NCBI GenBank assembly: GCA_018389105.1
Contig: JACATO010000591.1
Coordinates: forward strand, 1,102,501-1,166,500
Length of the DNA: 64,000 bases
Reading direction: 5' to 3'
From: Nautilus pompilius
Lineage: Eukaryota; Mollusca; Cephalopoda; Nautilida; Nautilidae
Shown here: one piece after another, positions 41,321-52,085 of the stretch
Layout: the number at the start of each line of letters is the position of its first letter
How positions within the stretch are numbered: position 1 is the stretch's first letter
Position numbers and translations under genes: made by a program
Notes under the pieces: generated by a model
Database searches by the model: none
What the model was told of the DNA's origin: nothing
The model's input: the letters and a program-made list of their open reading frames with translations, nothing else

Positions 41321-42457
41321 GTAAGTATCTAAGTTGTCCGTGAACCTTCATGGGAGGGGAGATAATCGACTCGTGCCCCGGGCCCTCGGTGCTTCTGCAG
41401 GGGTGGTAAACTTTGATCAGCTGCTCCCTTAAGCCGTTTAGAAGTTTGCAACCCTAGCGTAGCCCCGTCGGCACGGCACCGAATAATTTGGAATGTTTTG
41501 GAGATGAAGCCGACATCTGGTCCATTTGGAGGGAGGAGCGTCCACGAGGGCGGCTGCTGGACCCTGTATCTGGACTGTGAAGCATTTTTTCTGATTGACG
41601 ATGATTAATAAATCGAAACCATTCAAGTATAACCGTACCTGTCTTTAGGGAAAGTCAGTCCTGGAGACAGACACCTGGGCCCTTAAACCCCGAGTGCGTG
41701 TAAGCTTATGTCAGTGCTAAAAAAATCGATCGTCTTTGTAGATTCTGTAAGTTTGTTACTTCCCTTTAATCCCTGCCAGCTGCTGCTGCTGCTGCTGACT
41801 GTGAAACCACTTCTGATGGAGCAGGGTATTCCAGACGAGGAAACCTTTCTAATGTTCCTAATATTTGTCTTTTTCAGGGAAAGAATACAGCAAGGGAGAT
41901 AGTAGATACGTTAGGTAAGCTCGATAACATGATTTTTAAGATGTAAATGTTTTGTTTACTTTTACTAATGTTTGTGTTATTTGATGCGTTGCCGTGTATA
42001 ACAAACTGACAGCTGGAGAGGACCCTGCAGAGCTTTAGAAATGAATGTCTGCCAGTCACTTTTTCAACACAGTGAATTTCTACAAAACAAACTTGTAGGA
42101 TGCTAGTGTTGGTGCCGTTAAAATGAAGCGTTTGGGTTCAAATGTTACTCTGATTGAGTGGCTCATTTGGGGAGATTCTAGTTAAGTTTTGCCAAACTGA
42201 ATTTATGCCTATGGATATTTAGGGTCCTTATGAATGGAAAGCAGTTTAGTGCTATACTGGTCGTTCTCCGATTTGATTTTTATTCTGTGCATATGACTGA
42301 GTGAACATAAAAAGTAACAATTTAGTTTTAGTGAAGACATTTGTTAGCATTAAACAACTTTTCTAATAATTGATTTTAAAGAGTTGTAAAAAATATTAAC
42401 GTTATCATCCTTGTCTATAAATCAGCATTGGATATTCTTGTTTTTCTTTTTGCACAT

Positions 42458-42502
<45 letters not shown>

Positions 42503-42911
42503 TATTATTATTATTATTATTAAAGTTGTATTAATTTGTAAAAAAAAAATTTTTTTTTCTAGCTCTGACAACTTTGCCGTGTGTATGGAAAGTATCACAG
42601 CTTTTGTGGATGGTCCTCTGTGTTTTCTGACAATTGTGTCATTTCTGAAGAACTGGCCAAGCCGATACGTGCTGCAGTTGGTAGTGTCTCTCTGCCAGTT
42701 GTATGGTGACTGCTTGTATTTCATGACGGAGTACAGAGACGGCTTCAGTCACTCAGAGATTGACAATATACAGTACTTTTGGTTTTATTTTATGTTTATG
42801 AACCTGTGCTGGATTGTTATACCTCTAATTCTCACTTTTCAGGCAGCTTACTACCTGATACGTGCTCAAAGAAATGTAGACAAAACTGCATTTGGGAAAA
42901 AAAGGAAATGA
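41020..42911 (+). CDS. EBP: EBP, 3-beta-hydroxysteroid delta8,delta7-isomerase (emopamil-binding protein)
   Basis: An ER membrane enzyme that moves the sterol ring double bond from C8-C9 to C7-C8 in sterol synthesis. Three exons (41020-41320, 41878-41914, 42563-42911) join in phase to 228 residues; human EBP has 230. HPYYP near the N-terminus and NYLPNDR match HPYWP and NFVPNDR. Five hydrophobic segments are visible (about 32-51, 63-86, 121-141, 149-167, 185-212). The residues known to line the human active site occur at the same numbers: H76, E80, E122, T125, N193 and W196. WKEYSKGDSRY and LYFMTEYRDGF are near-identical family signatures. The C-terminus is Lys-rich (GKKRK), as in human EBP, and suits ER retention. 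The H76/E80/E122/T125 set argues for active EBP rather than EBP-like (EBPL). Confidence 0.95.
41878..41914 (+). CDS. EBP: EBP exon 2 (residues 101-112), 37-bp micro-exon
   Basis: Encodes only WKEYSKGDSRYV. Acceptor tttttcag, donor gtaagc. The family motif and matching phases on both sides make this tiny exon secure. It is far too short to appear as an ORF. Confidence 0.93.
42459..42522. repeat. (TTA)n microsatellite next to EBP exon 3 acceptor
   Basis: About 21 trinucleotide units with one slip near 42500. The run ends about 40 bases before the splice acceptor of EBP exon 3. Confidence 0.95.
42563..42911 (+). CDS. EBP: EBP exon 3 (residues 113-228)
   Basis: Acceptor ttttttctag at 42562 completes a split Ser codon, and the TGA is at 42909-42911. 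It holds E122, T125, N193, W196 and the last three membrane segments. A long ATT/TTA microsatellite ends 40 bases upstream of it. Confidence 0.94.
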
Positions 42912-43780
42912 ATGTCACATGAATTAGCTTAACTCATCTTGCTTTAAAAATAGCTTATAGTCTCATTTTAAAGTTCTTATCTGTTTGTGAGTACTACAGT
43001 ACTAATTTTGCTGGGTAAAACAGTTTTCTCCTCTTAGCTTGTTGGATAACAACTGAGCTGGCGGGTTTTTGATGTAGCCTATACTTGCATGCCCTGCTTT
43101 CTCTGGTGAAATGGTTTCATCTAATCAAATGGTTGAACTAGTTTGGTCTTTCCATCATCTGTGGTTGTCAGTTTTGTTGGCTTAAGGGGCCAAGGTTTTG
43201 AAGGGAGATCAAAGGTCGTCTTAGTGCTTAGGTTGGTATTTCTACAAGTGAATCAAGTTATTTACTCAGAGACAAAACCAGATGAAACACTTCCTCCTCT
43301 TTAAATGCTTTGTGAGACTGTGATTTTCTTTTGTTTGGTTTTTTTTAAAATTGTTTTTTTTGTTTCAACCATCTGCTTCTCGTACTCAGTTATTTTCTCA
43401 CCTATATCAGATGGCCATTTGGTATTTAGTAGCAGATTATTTATTCAGTGGATTAGCTGTTTTTGTGACTTTGGCCAGTTAGATAGGAAAGGTAATTTAG
43501 CTAATGTTTTGAAATTTTTATTGCTCTATTTTTGGCATTCCAACAGAATTTCATGAAATTAATCTAAGTAAAAAAAATGTTTGTTTTTATTGATAATTTT
43601 ATAATTCAGTATGAAGGAAGTTATAACTTGTATTTGCTGGTTGGTTTAATTTCAGTAATGTCATGTGAAGTGAAGTAAATGGTCCTTTTTTGCATTTGAT
43701 CGTCAGTCTGTGATTAGCTGACTGCTTCAGGCTAGTTGTGGTTCTTTAGCAAACAGATTTCAGACAAGAGTTTATATTGA
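42912..43780 (+). other. EBP 3' untranslated / downstream sequence
   Basis: No coding signal. The first clear AATAAA hexamers after the stop are at about 44169 and 44493, beyond the hAT insertion, so either the 3' UTR is long or a variant signal is used. Confidence 0.4.
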
Positions 43781-43788
43781 TTCTAGAG

Positions 43789-44093
43789 CAGGGATTCCCA
43801 ACCTTTTTTTATTTTTGTATCACCAAATCGAAAAAGGAAAAGTCAGTGTACCACCATGGCGGACTGTCTCGGTCACCTGAGAAAACCTGGGCAGGGGCTT
43901 GGTGAGCTCGCTCAAAGAAAATTGCTTAAACATTGCATGTAAAATGGTGCATACAATAGGTAAAGGTGGAATAGAATGTTCTTGAATGCTAATTAAGTTA
44001 ACATTTTAAATAATATGGTTAATTTTATTAATTAGGAATGAAAAGAAAAGAAAAAGTTATATTCATGTACCACAAGTTGAGTGAGAACCCTTG
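43789..44093. mobile_element. hAT-type MITE with 8-bp target-site duplication
   Basis: A 305-bp insertion flanked by identical TTCTAGAG octamers (43781-43788 and 44094-44101). The ends are CAGGGATTCCCAACC and, inverted, CAAGGGTTCTCACTC, the classic CAGGGGTTCTCAACC-like terminus of hAT elements. There is no ORF, so it is non-autonomous. If EBP uses a distal poly(A) site, this element would be part of its 3' UTR. Confidence 0.93.
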
Positions 44094-44101
44094 TTCTAGA
44101 G

Positions 44102-45559
44102 TCAGATTGATATGATTTCCAAAATACATATCATCCTAGTAAATGTGTTCAGAGTTATATTTTTCCTAAATAAAAATTAAACCAAACAAAAGATTTTTAT
44201 CTATAATTTTATGTACCATTTAAAGTTTATTATTTTTTAAGAATTTATTATAATGCACATTAATAAATGTAGCACTATATATAATACTATGTAAGGGAAG
44301 TAAGTCATTGGTAACCAATGCAACAGATTTATTTCCCCTTGTATTTTTCTCATTAAATCGCGTTAATATTACTGTACTACAATTAGGATATTGCAAAATT
44401 TTATGTAATGTATATCTGATATTTTTCTTAATTTTTTATTACTGCAGTAAGATGGAGAAATTTTAAAATAATTTAATTTGTATTTTAGACTGAATAAAGA
44501 TGCTCCTAACTGAATAAGTATAAGTGCACTTGTGGTCTTAATGAATGTGTAATATTGCTGTTCTTTGGTCCTCATCTATGCAAATGATTAGTGTGCCTTT
44601 GTGAGTGTTTGAGCCATTGGGTAATCCCAACATTGATTCCAGAAGAGGCCTTAGGTGTCAGGCTGGTTAATATAGATCTATTAGGGAGCATACCACCAAC
44701 TGCTTTGGTGGTGGGTGTCAGCCTAGAAGATGAAATTGAACAAGTCTGGGAGAGTCTCAGCTTGTTGACACATGTTACTGTATTGAATTTGGCAATTTCT
44801 GCCTTCCTAGCTGCCAACTTTAACTGTATTCCCGATCACAATCTAGATGAAGAATGCGATTAATAACTGGATACTTCCTAACTGTGTGACAGTTGTAGCT
44901 GCAGATTGTTCAGCACTAGACCTCGTGACTGCTTAAATCTAAATACCCAGATTTTAAATTATACACTCATTTCTGTTATTTAATTTTTTGACTGTTGTCT
45001 TATGTATACCCTATATTCTGTGGTATAATCTGCACAGTGTATTGCCTGCATAACACCACCTTAAAGATGCAGAAATTGTATTATTTCACTTTGTTTTTTA
45101 AATATTCTGAGAAAGTATTTCCCAAGATCTCTCCCCCCCCCTCCCACCTTCAGGGTTCTTGTAGCTTCTATTGATGGTATTTGAAGTTGGGTTTGCAAGA
45201 ATGTCACTGCTAATGGGGTCTTACTGAGAAAAAGATTGGGAACTGTTGATGCACCTGCTAGTTTTGTTAGGGCATACATAATTAGCAATAAACTTACCTT
45301 GCTTCTCTAGGATTTAATCCACTACGTCAAACCATCCTCACCCTTAGGTTTGGTCATTCACAAGGAGGGCTAGCCAGTGAATAACTTAGTCCTGACAGAG
45401 TTGGATTATGTTAATAGGGCGGGCAGGTTCTGGAAATATTGGAGAATGCAAAAAACCTAGATTTACTGAACTTCAGAAAAGATTTTACTACAAGGATGAA
45501 ATTATGTTGCATTGACACCTAGACAAATCTGAATACCATTTCATTTGCTTATTTAAATC
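44102..45559. other. intergenic sequence with an unexplained ORF-bearing stretch
   Basis: Mostly AT-rich. The 44580-44870 part is less AT-rich and open for 90 codons on the + strand (44591-44863, LLGSIPPTALVVGVSLEDEI), with no family I recognise. It may be a transposon fragment. A C9 run lies at 45133-45141. Confidence 0.35.
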
Positions 45560-45940
45560 CCTCAAAGGTATTTGTCAGGTTTTCCTTCTCAGTGCTATGA
45601 CATTTTAGGTGGTCCAATAAATGATAGACTCCTAACAATGACATGGTTTATACTGTGCTGGGTATTTGAGGTTGCTTCTGTTGCCTATGCAAATGTGCAC
45701 AAGACCAAATGGGAATGGCTAGAGGTCCTATGAGACCTCAGTCACCAACCTTATGGTAAAAATTCTTGGCATTTTAGCCTCATAAACAGCAGCTCGGCAT
45801 GGAGCTGATCAAGCCACACCTAACGCGCTACAAACAAAGTCTAGCTTGCTGCACTTGTGCTGGATTGGAGAACGATGCTGAGACAATTTGACCCACAAGT
45901 GAACTGGTTAATTGAAGACTAATGTACCAGTCATTGTTTT
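45560..45940 (+). mobile_element. possible piggyBac-like transposase remnant
   Basis: The + strand reads TMTWFILCWVFEVASVAYANVH (about 45637-45700 region), then QLGMELIKPHLTRYKQS (about 45792-45840). In piggyBac transposases a hydrophobic 'xxFxxLLDxAxxNAxxxYK' helix is followed some 30-60 residues later by 'FLxxLxxELIxPHxxRR'. The order and spacing fit, but there is no catalytic Asp block and stops intervene. The call rests on two short motifs. Confidence 0.35.
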
Positions 45941-47399
45941 ATTGGGTTTATTTTAAACAAAAACAATAACAGGCTGAGTGTGATAATTGATGCTTTGGTA
46001 ATAAAGATTGAAGCATTTTAAAGGAAATGTTAACTGTACCCGAATTTGAGATGTTACTTCTAAGTTCTAGAATTATAAAATTTAGGACATTTTTCTATGC
46101 AGATATTATGAGGATCAGAGACTAATACAAAATAGTCATAGTTGTTAATATTTAAGAGAAATTGCATTACTTTTTCCATGTAGGTACTAATTTTCATTTA
46201 GCAGTTTTGTTTTTATGCTAGTGTAGAATGTCAGGATCAGTACTTCACAATTTTGGGATGAAAAAGAACGATCCTTTCTAACCAGTAATATTATAGGGTG
46301 TGGAAAATTAAATTAATTGCATTCAATTTTAGTAGAAACATTCCCATCATTACATATATTAAGCTGCTTAAGTGGTTCTGACAAAGTTGCACATGTAAGT
46401 CGACTCCTGTGAGAGAGAGTGAAAAAAGATAAAATGTAAACTCTGGAGCCTATGTAGTAGAGCATGAGACATTTCCCAGACTTTCAGCACATATTGACTT
46501 TTGGTATTATGGCTAATAAATTGAAATAATTTTAGAGAGCAGTTCTGATGACCAATTATTAACGTTTTAAACTCTTAGTGATCCTCGAAAAGACATTGAA
46601 GTTTATTACTGTTGTTTTTTGTGTACACCGTATTTGCTAGTTTAATCTTCGAGTAAGACTTAAGAACTTTATATTTTATGACAAAACTTTAATTCTAGAA
46701 AATCTCTAGTTTAAAAATTGTTGTTTTAGAGAGATCACATGTGAAAGGAAAGTTATAATTTAAGGATTTTGCCAGCAACTTGATTGAATACAACTGTCAA
46801 AATTGTACTGTGGATATAATAACAAAAGATAGGCAGGGATTGCATTATAAAATCTATTGACACTAAATGGGTTAAATTGAGACCTTGATCTATATATTTT
46901 TTGATAAGGGTCAAATATTTCAGAGCCATCCTTTAGCTGGCTTGTCTTTTAACATCAGCTCACTTTAATTCAGCAGCAGTTCTTGATTATTCTATGTTGT
47001 CAGCAGGGACTTTAGCGGTGCTTGCACGGTATGTTTGATCTACCTCTCTTAGACCCAGAGAATAATCGCAAACATTCTACGATTTAAAAAATTTGACGAG
47101 ATTTTTTTGTTTGCTTGAAAGGAAAAATTTGGTGTCTGCCTCTTATAAAACAGTCTTCTTTGATGGATGAATTTCCTTAGCTTCAGTGGTACATACAGCA
47201 CTTTTTCTTGTTGATATATATGGCAGCATTGTGCAATGCTTATAATAAGTAAAAGCTTTTCATTTATTTAAGTAGCAAACGGGAAATAATGATGGCTATT
47301 ATTTGGCTGTCATGTTGATTTGTGTAGTTTCTGAAAAGTGATCTACACAATTTCCCCTTTAAGGTGCTTTTGATCTTATCCAACATTCAAAATGATGAT
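45941..47399. other. intergenic AT-rich sequence
   Basis: Nothing recognisable on either strand. Confidence 0.6.
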
Positions 47400-48360
47400 A
47401 CATTCTCCCTACTTAGAAGCTGCTCTACCATCTCTAAGGTCAGATGTACAGTCATGTCTGATTTTTTTAAAACTTTGTTTGCCTTTTTTAAGAAAGAATT
47501 AGATAGCAACTCTACTTAATAGAAGTAGTCAAGGGCTCTAGCTGAGATGCCAAATACTTTTTGTAAACATTTTAACACTATGTCTGTATTCCTGCAACGT
47601 ACCAGTTAATATCAGTTTGCAGGCTTTATCAAAATAAACCGATTTTCTATAACCCTGTCTTCATTGAAAAGCATAATATCAATATCAGGTGAGCGAGTTC
47701 CCCACGAATAACTACTTATGGATTCATACTTGAGGCATTCTTTAATAAAATATTCTGGTCTCTGGTTACCCATAGTTCTTCAGTTATTCAGAATCTTCAA
47801 TTCCAACTCTGAATGCACAGGCATTCATAAAAGTGTAGCCAATTCTTAGTCTAGCCAACAAAATCTGTCTTGGGAAGGCCTCCATCATTGCTCTGTTACT
47901 CACCCCATCTCTTTCTCTGTCCTTCATTTCAATGTACTAAAATTTTTCACAACTTTTTAAAACTTATGTAAAATGGAGCTTGTATAAGCTGCACTTCTGA
48001 AATTAGTGTTGCAATTTTCTGAAGCTGCAGATTTGCCAACAGCATTACCCTTTTTCTCTGATTACCTGGGATCCACTGAATATGAAAACTGTTGTTTCCT
48101 TTAGTATTCCAAATTTTGTTTTGTTCCTGAGAGCTGTTTTATTCTAACTTTTGGCTGCCAGCTGCCGATATTAGTTGGGACAAACTGGAAAAGTCTATGC
48201 ACTCCACAGACTTCAAGATACCATTTTTTTCTTCACTGGAAGTTTAAAACAAACGAATCAATACCAAACAGTCAGATTTTCTTTTCCTTAAATGCTCGCT
48301 TAACTTCCTCGCCCGCTATTCTCTATCTAAAAATGCATGACAACATAGATTCTCCCCCCT
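47400..48360 (-). mobile_element. decayed non-LTR retrotransposon with RNase H and 3' tail
   Basis: Minus-strand translation gives IQWIPGN followed, in a shifted frame, by GNAVGKSAA (about 48020-48085). This is the last RNase H block (family form WxPxHxxIxGNExADxxAK). About 150 bases on comes FPRQILLARLRIGYTFMNAC (about 47815-47880; family form LxRLRxGHTxLxxxxHR), and then ECLKYES in the C-terminal cysteine region. Elements with this order belong to the I/LOA-like RNase-H-bearing LINEs. Several frameshifts make it dead. Confidence 0.72.
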
Positions 48361-48734
48361 AAAATCATGTTCAATATCTGCTGATAATTGATTGTATCTG
48401 TACTTTAGAATCATTTTTAACAAATAGCTTTTTCCAGATACCTTAACTGACACATTAAAAGATAAACAATGAGATCTGCAATCTATTTATAAAAAATATT
48501 TTTTGTTTTACCTAAAATATATCTGAAGATCGACTTTTCTATTTCCAAAGGGATTTATGTATACTGCATTTTCACTTTACTAAGAATATCTAACTTCAGA
48601 TGTAAATAGATTCCTAAAGCAAAACGTTTTTTTGCAAACTAATGAAAATTCTTTTTTTTTTTTCTGGCTGAACCCTTTCCTGATTTTTGGGGTCTAAGAA
48701 TATCTCTCAGCAGTAAGCTAAAAGGAGGTGTGGG

Positions 48735-48880
48735 ATATTAGCCTTGGTACTGTCAGGGACTCTTGGATGGCAATCAGAGTGTGAGCCAGTCAAGAATTAC
48801 CACATGCACCTGGAATACCCTACTAAAACTCTCTTATTTTTAGATGTGGGAAGAACCTTAGCAACTCAAGCCACCTGTAA
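48735..48880 (-). mobile_element. tRNA-derived SINE fragment, copy F
   Basis: It carries the family core on the + strand side (ATACCCTACTAAAACTCTCT, then TATTTTTAGATGTGGGA). The tRNA-like head is missing. Confidence 0.6.
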
Positions 48881-48989
48881 GTTTGATTTAAAAGAAAAAA
48901 ATTGCTTGGGCATTAACAGTCAATTATATCCATTCATTGATGCTCATTTATTACAAAGACACGAACTTGTAGATGATGAGACATTTTGC

Positions 48990-51944
48990 AAGTGAATTTT
49001 GATCAGTTTGGAAAGGGACTGCAAGAATGACAGACCCTCTTAGCAAATAACAAAACAAAATAAAATAGCAATTATTTTGTTAATTATATTAATATTGTAA
49101 AAAACACGTTGAGGGAATAATGTAGAGAGAACTGCTCACGTTCACTTTTTCACTTATTTGTGGCTTCCAATAAGCTCGTGTACTCAATGAAATGTACATG
49201 ATTTTAGAGAGGTAATTTAGCTGACTGCATCAGTTCTCTGGTAGAATGCAAGTTAATCTACTGAGTTTTTTGTTTTGCGCACAGTAAGAGAGCATAAATG
49301 TATAAATAATCTGGCACCAGTTCTGTTTGTCCTAATGTTCTGAATGCCATGGCTTTCTTTGTTTAACAGCTGTGGATCTTTCATGATCATGGACATGTAT
49401 ATACAAGTCTGCTTTAGCCGCCTGTCTGGCCCAGTGGTGTGTCGGGTCACATATCTATCACCCAAACAACATCGGTCATTTTAACAGGTAGATGCTGAGC
49501 CCTATATGGGTCATCTCAGAATTAATCCCTTTGCTGCTGTCTACAGTTTCTTAAACATTTGAGGAATCAACAAACAGGACTAGTGCCAGGGTGTATGCGT
49601 GCATGTGCATATGTTGTAATTCTGTTACCTAGCTATGCGAGAATCTACAATGTAATTAATAATTGTGTTGTTTCATAATGATAAACTATCACTAAAAAAA
49701 ACTACGATATTTTTTAAAGCTGTAATTGTTTTTCTTTGGTTAGATGTTATACTATTGTCTACTACAAATGATACTCTAAATACAAGTGCATCTGGTCTGC
49801 TAAATAAACTGAAAATGTTTCATCAACATTCTTTTCAAGCAACCATTCCATGGCTCTTATAGTCCGATTTCTTTGAAACCTTATCCTAAATTGTCTATGA
49901 ACTGCATTTCAGTAATAAGTTCTCACAAAATGACTGAAAACTAATAATTTGTTCATTAGCTTGGTGTTTAATTCAATAATTTCTTTTAATTTTTGTTAAA
50001 AATCAGTTTCTCAGTTTTGTATTTAAATAAGGTAAAAAAAAAACAACAAAAGCAAGAGAACTTAAGAATTATTGAGAGGAGAATAATTCAGTTGCATATG
50101 TTATGGATGTCCGACTGACACCAATAGGGTGATACTACTACAGCTGTTTTATTGGAACATCCCTAGCATAAAAATCTATCCAGTGAATTATGCCTTTGTC
50201 AATCAGAAGAATGAGATGTATACATTTTTTAAGTGAAAGTTTTAAAAATAATCAATAATGTATTTGATTTCAGTACAAGCATAAGTAGTTAAAACGGCAC
50301 ATGCTGGTAAAATGCGATTTTTCTATGAGACAGCAGATACATTTTTAAAACGGCCAACAATGGAGATTTCAAAATGATTTGTGATATTTTGGTTTTTTGC
50401 AAAAGTTATTTAAGATGACATCAACATATTTTCTAGTCAAGAGTTTGCGGTTTTTTGGAGAGATTTATGTTAGCGGATGAAGTTGTTACGAATAATAACA
50501 TAAATAATATGCAGTGAAACTGTCATTACCATTCTGTCGGTTGCTTATACTTGAAGCCTGTTACATGCAAAGTGTGGGCTGCAGCACTCTTTGTGAATCA
50601 TATGAACAAGTTAAAAAGTTGCCAGAGAGTTTATGGAAGAACCTGGCATGTAGTTTTACTTCATTTCCTACAGACACACCTGAATAACAAGTAGATTTAA
50701 CATTTGGCCTGACAGTGCAAAGTTTTAAATTACAGAGAGTGGCAAGTTTAACTTAGTTGCTGCATTTCTATTAAATGCTCTGATTTACTTGCTGACTGTC
50801 AGTGTATCCTGTTGCAGCATTGCATTCTGCAATAAAATTATGTTATCCATACTGTTTCATAAGGAAACAGGGATGTTCAAACACATCACATCCTTTCACT
50901 CTCCAGGAATCAGATGTTTTAAAGATAAGATGTCATTTTTAAGAGATTTATATTGCTTTTGCTCTCATGCATGAATTTAAAATCAATTTTTGTTTAAATT
51001 GAAAGATGGCTTTGTCATTTTGATAAAAACAAAAAAATAAATTTACAATTTTTTATGTAATGTTCCATTATTGCTTAACCATTTATTTTATTGATCTCAT
51101 AACTAAATTTTATCATTTTCATTAATATAAACTCATGCATCCATCCATCCCTTCAGTCTGATACTAATCACCATTTATCAACTGCATGGTTAAGATTGCC
51201 AATTAGAAACTCAATTTAAATACAACAGAACAATGGAAAAAACTATGTATTTTATCATTATTCTTAAAAAATTTCTAAGTGCTCATAGAGTAAAATAGGC
51301 TACAATGATGTGTTCTTTTTTGCAAAACAAAATGATACTTTTATAAAAGGAATAAAGATGAGTACAGATGATGAAAAGTGTGTCATCCACACTTATTTTG
51401 CAAAAGAATCCATTTTTCTTGTTGAGATACTGACGCATTCTAAAGTTTATTTCTGGCGCAACTTGAAAATTGCTGATCAATAGCACAATACCATCTCACA
51501 GCAACAACTGTTAAGAAGTGTTTATGTTCTCGGAAATTCTGTTTGCAACACAACTAAATAATGGAAGGATGATGATTAATAATAATTGTAGGTTTTTCAG
51601 AAAATCTAGTAGAAAATGAGCAGACAGATAAAATTAGTGCCATATATATGATTTATAAAAAAATAGATCTACCCATAACTACCATCACTAAGTCGTCTTT
51701 ACCAGAAGACGTGTTGCTATTCATATAACATTTTTTGAAAGTGTGTATTGAAACAAACAAAACAGTCTACACAGATCACCTGAAATAAATCCACCAGGTA
51801 CAAATTAGCTAGTCTTTCACTCGCCTGCCTGAGATCAAAATTTTCATTGTACAAACTATTTTAAAAAAAGCAACAATGAATTACTATCCTCATAAACCAT
51901 TCAAAAGTAATTCCTTTTTTATATTGCTCTTGAGTTTATGAAAT
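48990..51944. other. intergenic AT-rich sequence
   Basis: No host exon or recognised element. A 70-codon minus-strand ORF (49253-49465) and the GC-richer stretch 49380-49470 around it match nothing I know. Confidence 0.45.
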
Positions 51945-51954
51945 CAGTTTGTAA

Positions 51955-52085
51955 TGGATGACTCAGGAGCTGCTGCTACTGGACACATGTCCACAAAGGA
52001 GAGAACCCTGCTAAGGGATTGCTGTCTATCTCTTAATTTTTAGATATGGGAGGAAATTGATGTCAATGGCTGATGAGAAAAAACC
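51955..52085 (-). mobile_element. tRNA-derived SINE fragment, copy G
   Basis: It shows the core GAACCCTGCTAAGGGATTGC and, 20 bases on, TTAATTTTTAGATATGGGAG. Head missing. Confidence 0.5.

Noticed and set aside
42411-42562. Upstream extension of the EBP exon 3 frame through the TTA repeat
   Set aside because: It is an artefact of a stop-free microsatellite; the splice acceptor at 42562 and homology set the exon start.
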